From NCBI GenBank assembly GCA_029953675.1, contig JAMWBK010000005.1:2127001-2191000 (forward strand): a stretch of DNA of 64,000 bases. Reading direction: 5' to 3'. A model generated the notes under the pieces. The model made no database searches and was not told the DNA's origin. It worked only from the letters and a program-made list of their open reading frames with translations. The stretch comes from Rhodosorus marinus (taxonomy: Eukaryota > Rhodophyta > Stylonematophyceae > Stylonematales > Stylonemataceae). This document shows, piece after piece, positions 35,030 through 43,770 of the stretch; positions within the stretch are counted from its first letter, which is position 1; each line of letters opens with the position of its first letter. Position numbers and translations under genes: made by a program.

Positions 35030-35972
35030 CTATGTTTGAGCTCTGTTTGTCTTCGTGTCTATATCTCCAAGCCTCTCCTCAGCAATCTGCCGCATGGCTT
35101 TTCCTCTAGCTGACAGTTGGTCACCCCGTGGCAAAGTCTCTAGTAGCTCCCGGAACAGCTCCTCAGCAGCCTTGTTCTCTCCTAGATCAACGCGCACATT
35201 TGCGAGCGCAAACCTAGAGGCCACTACGTCCTCACCATCACACATCCCCTTAACGAAAGCATTCTCACGCGCTTCCGTTGCACATTTGAAGAGCTCTGCA
35301 GCGGCCTTGAGGTTGGCAATCGAGTGTTCAAGCGCACCCCACTTCATGTACGTCACCGCCATCGTAGTGAAGTTCACGTTTTCAGGATTTGTTCCGCTGA
35401 TCAGTTGCCCTACTGCCTCCTGGAGAAAGGGTTAGCGCAAGTGAATCTCCGAAGATTAGTCTCTGACCATGGCAATTGTGTTCCATTCCGAAACAGTTCT
35501 CTGCCCTAACCTTAAACATCTCACGCCCGGACTCGACATCCGATAGACGCTGCCATCTAATCTCCGCTTGCTTGGACATACAAATAGAAATCTCCTCTTT
35601 CGAATTGCTTTCATCTTCTTTGAACGCTTCGAGAGCCTGAATGTATCGAGCGTCAGCAGCCATGAAGTTTCCCTTCCGCTCATGCTTAACAGCATGTTCC
35701 AGCCAAAACATGCCACGTTCCCGCTTCTCCTTGGGTCCATGAGCATTCAGAAAAACATCTATCTTCTCCTGAAACTCTAGCACAGGCTCACTACCCTCCA
35801 CATCCCTTCCGCATGAATAGCAATCACGAACGTCCCCAACACACGCACTGCAATAAACACATTTGCAAACCAACGCGTACGTCGGCTCAAACGCTAATCC
35901 ATGACATGCTGCACATGCCATCGGATGATCCTTCTCCTTTCCAGATCCATATCCCAACGGACAGCTTGCCAT
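35030..35972 (-). CDS. NCA1-like catalase chaperone, zinc-finger plus TPR protein
   Basis: Exons 35972-35511 and 35419-35030, with a 91-bp phase-0 intron, give 283 residues. The start MASCPLGYGS, followed by a RING-like finger (CAACHGLAFEP, CKCVYCSAC, DCYSCGRDVEGSE), matches Arabidopsis NO CATALASE ACTIVITY 1, which folds and activates catalase. The His usual in that finger is replaced by Cys (CKC), so all visible ligands are Cys. Residues ~85-280 are helical TPR-like repeats (GMFWLEHAVKHERKGNF, YMKWGALEHSIANLKAAAEL). The frame is open upstream to 36002 but without an ATG. A catalase chaperone fits with PEX14 elsewhere in the window, although nothing suggests co-regulation. Convergent with lon, 210 bp apart. 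Confidence 0.8.
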
Positions 35973-37063
35973 ACTTCTTCCCTCTCCAAAAATCCCACGC
36001 ACAAAATATCTCTAACGCACCCATTCCTTCCTCTTCATCAAACAAAATCTCCGCTCTGAACTTTTACAACCTAGACGCCCAGGCACAGCTTGACCATTCA
36101 TAATAAAGACCATTGTACATCTTATTATAGAAATAGGACAATATTCATTTATAATAAATGTTAAAATATCTAAAACTATCCTCATTTGTCGTATATTTGG
36201 ACGGCAACGACCACGGTCGGTAGGGTTACGTTAGTCTGGTATGATTTAGCATTCAGCTCGGTGAAGAGCTGTGCATAGAGAGGGATCAGAATGGATCTTG
36301 TCGGTATACCATGTACCAGGTGATCCGTAGGAAACTCAGAGTAAGATACTACACATAAAAAAAGGGTCCAACACAGGCTTTGAGTCGAGACAAGGTCAGA
36401 GATGAGGAGCGCCGCAATATGGAGACGCACTAAACGGCATGCTGTGTGTCTGGGGAGGTGGTTTGATGGTGTGGAATCCGTCCGGGACTTTGAGCGGAGT
36501 TTCTTGTGAACAAGCAAGGCTAACTACCGTCATGAATATTGGCTATTTGTGGTATAAGCTGGGCGCGCTCACCTCGGAGCATTGGTAACTGGAGAAGCGC
36601 GGCCTGGGGCTCGCTCTTGAAGGGGACGAACGCATGTCAGAGGAGATCTATCACCTCCATGGATGACACCAGGTCAACTGCCTAGACATATTATCTCTGC
36701 TTCTAGTCAGTCAAAAACTGGTTCGGGTTGACCTTTTTGTGTTTTGTTATGGCGACAGTCCTGTGGATGATCCGCTAGGTGGGGGAATTGGACAATGGTT
36801 GAGATGCAGAGTGGATGAGTGTCATTCGGTTTGTGCTCTTGATAAGCTGTGGTTTACAAGATGTTTCCCTGTCGACAACGCCAAAGAGGAGCGTGTGCAG
36901 CACGAGTGGGCCAAGAAAGGGGGAGGAGAGCAGCCTGCGTCCTGGCCGGATTCAGGTTGGATGTCTAAGCGCCGTTCAGGTTATCGCCCCTTTCATCCGA
37001 GCGGACCAGCTTTCGCTAAGTTGCGGATTTTGCCAAGAATTGCGAAAATTTTCTACGTAGTAC
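35973..37063. other. Intergenic between NCA1-like gene and ACCD-like paralogue 1
   Basis: Very AT-rich at 36090-36190. Frames at 36182-36517 (-) and 36739-37110 (+) lack motifs. No gene called. Confidence 0.45.
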
Positions 37064-38383
37064 TCATCGCCAGTAGTGGTAGTACACGAGAGCGAAGCCG
37101 TTGTCTTTGAAGAAATCTGTCCTCGTTTTCATTACCTGAGAGACGATGACTGCGTCTCAGCGCCACTTACAGAAGAAGCGGATTGGAACAGTGGAACTGA
37201 ACGAGAAGGTTCCAACTCACCTCCCATGCGCCAGCTCCGAAAAGGAAGTCGACGGGAAGACCTTGATGCATTAATTCCTCCCGCACGTGAAGCTTTTCCT
37301 CCATGCGATACCGCTTGAACACTCCCTCATCAATAGGAGCAGCGGTCAGAAACCAACCACGCTGAGGACATGGGGGTTCAGTCCTGCTGCCCAATGGTTG
37401 AGATTGAGCCTACTAGCTAATACGCACCTTGCGATACAGGACCTCAGGTATCATCTCTAGGTTTCCAGTCTTCTTGTCAAGGGCCTCCATTTCTTCTCGT
37501 GTCCGAGTCCCGTCCCCACTGCAGGGAACCGCCACGGCACTTATATGCGGAGCGCGCTCTCTGAAGTACCGCTCGATGAACATTGCCAGCGCGCCTATGG
37601 AGAACGAGGAAGCGCGAAAGATAATATGTTATCATCTAATCCTGACGTAGATCGTCATCGCTGTTCATGCCCCAGCCTCTCTCTACCTGAATATGAGCTA
37701 CATGCTACTTTAACTTTTGTAAAGCTGTACTCCTCCAGCTGTTCAACCAGCTCCCGCGCCAGTTGACGGCAACCTTCTTCGGCTTGTTTGTAGGCGACAG
37801 AGAGCGGGACCATGTGAAAAGAGGACAGGTCTGTAACCTCATCCGCTGTCTTGCTCGAGCCAAGAGCGCATGAAGCGGCTGATCAGATATGGTTTTGCTA
37901 TTGGGAACAGTGTCAAATGTCTTACCAAGTCATACAAGAATAGCGGATTGCCCTCTCTCTCTACCTGTCGCAGTTCCATTCCCGCCTCAAGCGCGAACTT
38001 CAGGTTTGCCACTGGTGTGCGCAGCTCATCTGGAGGCACAGGTAGTGAGTAGTAGACGAATTTTCGACCTTGCATTTTACAGACGGACGCCAGGGCAGCC
38101 ATTGAGTTAGACTGGTACGGCCCAAACGACACAATTGGCTCGCCTGCAGTATCCTTGACGATGTGGAGAAGTTTTCTGTACTTATTTCCATTGATCCGCG
38201 GGCCGAAGGTCACCAAGTCGTCCCTCTTTACGAGAACATCTCGACCGTAGATCACATGCTTCTCAAGGGGCAGTTCGTTTTGTCATTTTCAAACGCATCT
38301 TTCGCCAAGACAAAGCATGTCGAGCTAATCCTTCGGCGAAGGACATTCTCCACCGTAGCAACGTTCCTGAGACTCAGCTCCAT
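37064..38383 (-). CDS. ACC-deaminase / D-cysteine-desulfhydrase-like PLP enzyme, copy 1, frame-broken
   Basis: Fold-type II PLP enzyme, first of two tandem copies. Exons 38383-37926, 37837-37687, 37594-37428, 37361-37221 and 37135-37064 match copy 2 in order and in most junctions; exon 2 is 151 nt in both. Key segments are LVKRDDLV, the PLP lysine in GNKYRKLL, the substrate loop GPYQSNSMAALAS, SFHMVPLSVAY and GLPVDFLFGAGAWE. The ATG at 38383 starts MELSLRN as in copy 2, but the frame must shift by one base before PLEKHV. A run of four G (C on the coding strand) at 38267-38270 sits exactly there, and five would keep frame. The C-terminus ends VYYHYWR, whereas copy 2 has VYYHCGG and 15 more residues. 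It is therefore a decaying copy, a polymorphism or an assembly indel. Substrate unknown. Confidence 0.72.
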
Positions 38384-38674
38384 GATTGCCTCTGATCATC
38401 CCTCTCTGATCCCTCTCTGCCTGAACTCAATCTCAATTTCCCAGAACTAATATATATCTAAACCCTCAAAATTCCTCTCAACCAGTTTTCATTTAGGCTA
38501 CTAGTACTAATTAGTAACTCATCGAAACTAATCTTATCATTTTGCAATGTCCCCATTTTTTGTAAGTGTACAAAGAATGTTTTCGTTAAAATTTAAGTAT
38601 GAATATGTATGAATAAGCAGGTGGGGGAGTAGGGCTCGATATACATATACTCTAATTGGGTTCGAGCACCAGAA
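38384..38674. other. Upstream region of ACCD-like copy 1
   Basis: Short AT-rich spacer between divergent features; presumed promoter. Confidence 0.4.
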
Positions 38675-39399
38675 TTGATACAAGGTGTGGTCTTTGGCAT
38701 GTGTGCACGAATGTTTTACTGGATTTTGTACTGGATTGGCCCCTCGTCTAAGAGGGATTTTGTGAGACTTTTCTGTCCTCCACCCCTCGTCTTTGTTGCT
38801 TGTCCTTCGAGCGAGGTGTTGTCTAGGCGACAAGCGGAATGCCTTGTTCGCGCAGAGGCTTTAGAGGAATCGTTGTGTCGCGAATCGGCTTTTTTGAGTG
38901 CTTTAGTACCTCAGCTCTCCTTCCCTTTGTTCACGCTTCTACGCGACGGTTTTGTGACCTCTACCCTCCGAGTGGATTGTCCCTCTTACGACGTGTTCAG
39001 AGAATGGAATGAAGGCAAGAATTGGTGAAAATTGGAACTTGATAGTGCCGAAGAAGTTGAGAGTCTCGTTGCGGAATCGGTTGACGATGGTTCTACTATT
39101 TTTTCTACGGACCCCTCCCCCTCCCTTTGCCTGCGCTTCAGTGGAGATTTGTTACCTCTCCTCCGGTCCCTCACAGAAAAATATTTTCACTGATGACCCA
39201 AAGACAGCTGCTTGAGCAGCCCTGGACTTGCCCTATCCGAGTCCCGGGAGAGGCTGGTCAGATAGTGCCGTCCTTTGTGCAGTACTACACCATAAAACCT
39301 CCAACTATTGACACTCGGGTGTGGGAACCCACCACCTACTCATACCTTTCATTCATCAAAAAGCCAGTCTCCACGAATTCCTTCTCTGTCCAAGCCTAA
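38675..39399 (+). other. Possible unrecognised gene, frame interrupted by one TGA
   Basis: The frame 38675-39193 is open except for a single TGA at 39026-39028. On both sides the translation looks protein-like (FLSALVPQLSFPLFTLL before, SAEEVESLVAESVDDG and LLPLLRSLTEKYF after). An ATG at 39193 overlaps the final TGA and opens a second frame to 39399 (MTQRQLLEQPWTCPI...). A further open stretch without an ATG lies at ~39640-40026, antisense to the last exon of ACCD copy 2. I recognise no family. It could be a spliced gene whose introns I could not place, or a decayed gene. Confidence 0.25.
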
Positions 39400-39953
39400 C
39401 GAATGCTCGTGCGACTAAACACCACTAATCTAATCCAATACATAACATTGATTGAACTTAGATCCCCCTATCCGCTGTTGAATTGTTTTTAATCAAAAAC
39501 AATTTTATCTTCACTAGACTATCAGTTCCTGCTAGAATAGAATTGTGATTATTTTGAATTTGACAGACTGTCACCCTCAATTTAATGATTTTTCCATATG
39601 ATTGATCGTTGGTAGTGCCTATTCGCCAAACGGTTTTTCTCAAACTCAAGCATAATTGCACCTAGGGTCTGTGCACCTGCCATTCAGCATAGAAGCTCCT
39701 CGGCTAACCAGCTTCTCAGTTTTGGGGCCGGTTCTGCTTATTGTGCCCTTCCTCTAGTACGCTTCCAGGGCATCCCTCTATATCACCCCTCTTCCCCCGC
39801 TCTCTCCTCTTTCTGGACTTCTGAGGACGGTTTTCCGATCATACCTCTAAGCCTGCACTCCGAGCCTCTTGATACTTGTATAGTCGATTCTCCTGGATGG
39901 ACGCGTCTCTTCGTGAGCCCCTCATATCTGGTGCGCGCCGAGTTACGCATTCA

Positions 39954-41435
39954 TCAGTTAACAAGCCCTAGCCGTTTGTACCGACTCAGCTGGGACGAAT
40001 CTCCATCCAGACCTCCGCAGTGGTAGTATACACAAGTTATATCCTTGTTTCCTATGAAAGCTTCTGGTTGTTCAACAAGTATCTGTGGTTCTCAAAAGAA
40101 GACATCCCTTAGCGACTTGAAACTCCACCGCCCGAGTGCACCTTTGTCATACCTCCCACGCCCGAGCGCCGTAGATAAGGTCGACATTCAGTCCCTGCGT
40201 GCTGAGCTCCCTCCAGATTCCGAGGAGCTCTTTCCTAGGCTTGGCGAATGGTTTCTTTTTCTGTCCAACGGAATAGGAAGCACGTATTTCCACCGGCTGA
40301 GAATCCCTCTCATGAAGGGGCTGTTGACTAGTTTCCTGGCTTACCACAGGATCAAGAACGTCCGGAACTATACCGACGTCGCCGCTTCGTTTATCCAGGT
40401 CTTGCATTTGGTGAACGAGGTACGCAGCATCTCCAACAACAGGTACCGCAATAACACTTATATTCGTCGCGTTCAACCTCAAGTAGCGTTCAAGGAACAG
40501 CGCCAGTGTACCTGCCCGGGATATGCAGATGCAGTCTTGTTTCAGAGTCATTGCTAAAGTCACTATTCTTGCCTGCGCAAAAAGCTCAGTCTACATCCTA
40601 CGTGAGTTTAACCCCAACTCATCAAGTCTGACACTAGACCACGAGGGCTACGGTGCCGGACCAGTACCATACTCAAGTATCTGAGTTTGGTGCTGGACCG
40701 TACCTGTGATATGAGTGTGATAGCTACACCCTCCCCAGAGGAGTATACCTCATGAATCTTGATGAGCGTAACTGGATGAGAGCTTCCCCACCTGTTCCAG
40801 AAGCGACGACGATTCTGATGTCGGCACTTTCGCTGGTTTTGAGCTGCTGGATGAGCTCCTTTGCTAAAACTTTGGCACCTTCCTCAGCAAGGTGATAGGC
40901 AGCTCCGAGAGGGACGAAATGGAAACTCGGTAATCCCGTAACCTGTAGAGGTGTCTGGAAGGAAGATGTATAATAGAATAAGATTTTCCGTTTCGGTATC
41001 CCTTTCGAGAACGTGTAGCTCGGATCGTCTTACGAGGTTGGTGGTTGAGGGTACGATCCTGAGCTCCATTCCCGAGTCGAGAGAAAACTTGAAGTTCCCA
41101 CTGGGCTTGTCTCTGAGGAATCTAGGGACTGCTGTAGTGTAGTAGACAAACTCCCTGCCGTTCATCTGGCACAATGAGGCGAGAGCAGCCATGGTATTCC
41201 CCTGCGCCGATCCATACGAGACTATAGCTTCCCTCGAGGTGTCGTGTATCAGGTGATGTAGTTTTCGCACCTTGTTTCCCCCCAAACGAGGTGCGATTAT
41301 CAAGCTATCGTCACGCTTCACCAATAATTGCCGTCCAAAGGTGCTCACTGTCTCTAGCGGCGAGCCACTCGCTTCAACGAACCCCGAGCGGCGATGGTTT
41401 GGCAAGCTCACAGTATTACAAAAGCTAAGCTCCAT
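39954..41435 (-). CDS. ACC-deaminase / D-cysteine-desulfhydrase-like PLP enzyme, copy 2
   Basis: Exons 41435-41034, 40942-40792, 40511-40153 and 40082-39954 (introns 91, 280 and 70 bp) join in phase to 346 residues. The family deaminates 1-aminocyclopropane-1-carboxylate or desulfhydrates D-cysteine. It starts MELSFCNTV; then come SGSPLETVSTFGR, LLVKRDDS, PLP lysine K55 in GGNKVRKL, YGSAQGNTMAALASLC, VTGLPSFHFVPLGAAY, ASGTGTLALF, GLNVDLIYGARAWE and a C-terminal VYYHCGGLDGDSS where bacterial relatives have an HTGG motif. A 48-nt stretch, 40344-40297, has a perfect donor (GTGGTAAGCC) and a CAG acceptor and lies where copy 1 has an intron; removing it leaves 330 residues. No organelle signal is seen. 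The enzyme specificity residues could not be judged. Confidence 0.83.
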
Positions 41436-42403
41436 TTGCCCATCATCCGTCCTAGTCCGAGCCAGACCGCGACGAACTTCCACAAGCGTCTTCTTCTTGA
41501 GTGTTTGTGCAGGAACTCATGGCACGTCGACCATGAAACTCTGTCCCCATCTTCGTTTGACGTAGGGAGGAGCGGCCGTCCACGATAAAGATGCAAGGAG
41601 GGCGATGGCGCAGCACTGAACTCGTGTCCATTGGTTTACCATCGCCACCGAGAGCTTCAGCTTCGTCCAGCAGGACGACGGCTGATTGGTTTAAGGTACA
41701 TACAATAGCTGCTCGGCAAGTGGAGCTACCTCTTCAAGGTGTTACGAGGTCCTTGCTATAGCCACCTTGCCATAAAACTGGGACTTCATTGTCGTTTCGA
41801 TCATTGGAGAGAGAAATCGAAGGCGCCATGGGATTCTTCGGGGTGATTTTAGAAAGCAGAAGGACGGAGCGTTCAAAAACGTTGCTTTGTCAGGGTTAAT
41901 AGCGAGGATGTCCCTCCGGTCTTCGCGACTTGGTCATCAACCGTACAACGGAACCGGTGCTTGATAGGATTTTGTTGGTCTGCAGGGATGTTTGCTCTGC
42001 CTCTTCTTAGGTAACCGCTATCAGACCTGGGGCTAAGGATCTCCCAGGTTTGCACCTCAAGGTGAATTCTGAAGATATCTGAGTAGGTATGAATCAAAAA
42101 ACAATAACGCGCGATCATCCATTCCTTAAAGAATATGCACTACTGCTTTAATCATCTTGAGAGGAGTACGTTAGGATTAATAGGCACTAGAAAAGCCGGT
42201 TAGGTGCAGTCCGGTAGTGCAGGCCATGTCGCGTTGTCTGTTTTGTTTTTTTTTGGTTGCGTATCTGTTGAAGAGCACTCCATTTCAAGAAGGAGCCTCA
42301 AGGAGTAAATGGACAGGGAGAGTGAACTACTTCACAAACACGAAAGGGGCCAAGCAACACCTCCCGCACATTTGTCGGAACAGTCTGCTTCTTCCTCACC
42401 ACA
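41436..42403. other. Intergenic between ACCD copy 2 and NEDD8
   Basis: Presumed promoter of ACCD copy 2 and 3' flank of NEDD8. Frames up to 114 codons without motifs. Nothing called. Confidence 0.45.
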
Positions 42404-42637
42404 TCAATGCCCGCCACGGAGCTGGAGCACGAGATGAAGCACTGAACCGCCTTCAATTCCATACTCCTTCGCCATCGTATTATCTGCCAAGCTTCTCCCG
42501 CCAAAAATCAACCTCTGTTGACCAGGAAGAATCCCCTCCTTCTCCTCTATCCTCATCTTGATACGCTCCACAGTATCCCCAGCATCAATGTCAATCTCCC
42601 GCTCCGTTCCAGTTAACATCTTCACCTTTATCAACAT
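42404..42637 (-). CDS. NEDD8: NEDD8/RUB1 ubiquitin-like modifier
   Basis: Intronless, 77 residues. It starts [10 protein letters not shown] and ends [11 protein letters not shown]. It is conjugated to cullins to activate cullin-RING ubiquitin ligases. GG is at 75-76 and one residue (His77) must be removed by a processing protease, as with the single extra residue of yeast Rub1. It reads as NEDD8 rather than ubiquitin because of the MLIKVK start, VERIK at 23-27 and GSVLHLVL. Residue 72, which helps E1 enzymes tell NEDD8 (Ala) from ubiquitin (Arg), is Gln here. A lysine at 48 is replaced by Arg. Confidence 0.95.
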   Translation of the reverse strand: MLIKVKMLTGTEREIDIDAGDTVERIKMRIEEKEGILPGQQRLIFGGRSLADNTMAKEYGIEGGSVLHLVLQLRGGH

Positions 42638-43770
42638 TTTGGCCTACTCAAAACTAAGGCAACAAAATCAAAAACACCAAAAAAATTAACAAATCAACCA
42701 AAAGTCTTTCTTCCAAACTCGCTATGCACCCTCCTCCCCACACCCGCCTTGAAACAAGTTCTGTTGACATACCTTTGAAAACACCCCTTTTCCTACATCT
42801 TAAACCAGAGCGAAAATAACTTCCGGTCTTAGTGTCACCTTTGAATACCTGCCAAAAACAACATCAAGAGCAACCTCTTGCTGAAACAAAGGTGACCATA
42901 AACCGAACTATTCACATATGGGCGGAGAGAGAAGTCGATTCAGTCTGCTACTAGTGGGCAGGGAAGCGGGTGTGGGATTCTTCGGCGACCCACCAGCACG
43001 TGACACCCAGGTTGAACAGGATTTGGTGAGCGGCGAAGACCGGACCAGTTACTCAAAAGTCGACACCGAGATCTCGTCGCGGTGTGAACCAGATGGACTT
43101 TCGTCTTGTTAACCGGTGGTCCATTGTAGATTCCACAGGATTTCCTAGCTCGTCAGCGGAAGCATCGATCGGTTCCTCGGTATACTGGCTGAGGACTGGG
43201 CCGGCTTCGGTGGCGTCAAAACGGCTGCGACTCAATGCCTGCAGTTGTCCAAAGTCGTGTTTATACCAATATCACTCTTGGCCAGCGACAAGATTTTAAG
43301 CGTCTTCCATCTAGGTAGACCAGTGTTACTTTCGGGCTAAGGTCAAGCATTTAAAGAACGAAACCAAGAAAATTATTTACTTTATCCAAGAACAACAATC
43401 CCAATGTTCTCTGTTTCCGGTCTTCCAACTCGAAGACAAGATTTTATTGTTTTTCAATATTGGCCCTACTGGTACTAGAAAGTACGAAATTTCAACGCGA
43501 ACGAATCTCGCATTGGCGAATGATACTTTCATCCATGAAAATTTAGTGTTTTTCTAGAAATCAATGATTCTAATCTGATGTGCTGTAGTACAACATCAGA
43601 GACAGTAGTCTCTGATGTTGGTCGATGAGGGTGAGCTGAGGAAGGAGAGGATTGGAGCTAAGGGTTGGCAAGGTGAGGGGTGAAAAGTACGAGAGACGAG
43701 GTCTTTGTAATTTTGGTTTGACTGGTTGGAGATTATCTAATTGAAGTTGTTGATTCAGCCCCTGTTCGAG
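42638..43770. other. Intergenic between divergent NEDD8 and the UBL-Trx-PUB gene
   Basis: Shared upstream region of ~1.1 kb. Contains the perfect hairpin at 43591-43620. Frames at 42918-43299 show no motif. Confidence 0.45.
43591..43620. repeat. Perfect 13-bp inverted repeat with 4-nt loop
   Basis: CAACATCAGAGAC, loop AGTA, GTCTCTGATGTTG. The arms are fully complementary. It ends 150 bp upstream of the ATG of the UBL-Trx-PUB gene. It could be a cruciform, a paired transcription-factor site or a hairpin in the 5' leader. Confidence 0.8.

Noticed and set aside
39026-39028. Selenocysteine at the lone TGA
   Set aside because: No recognised selenoprotein family and no SECIS-like element noticed; a decayed or spliced gene is simpler.
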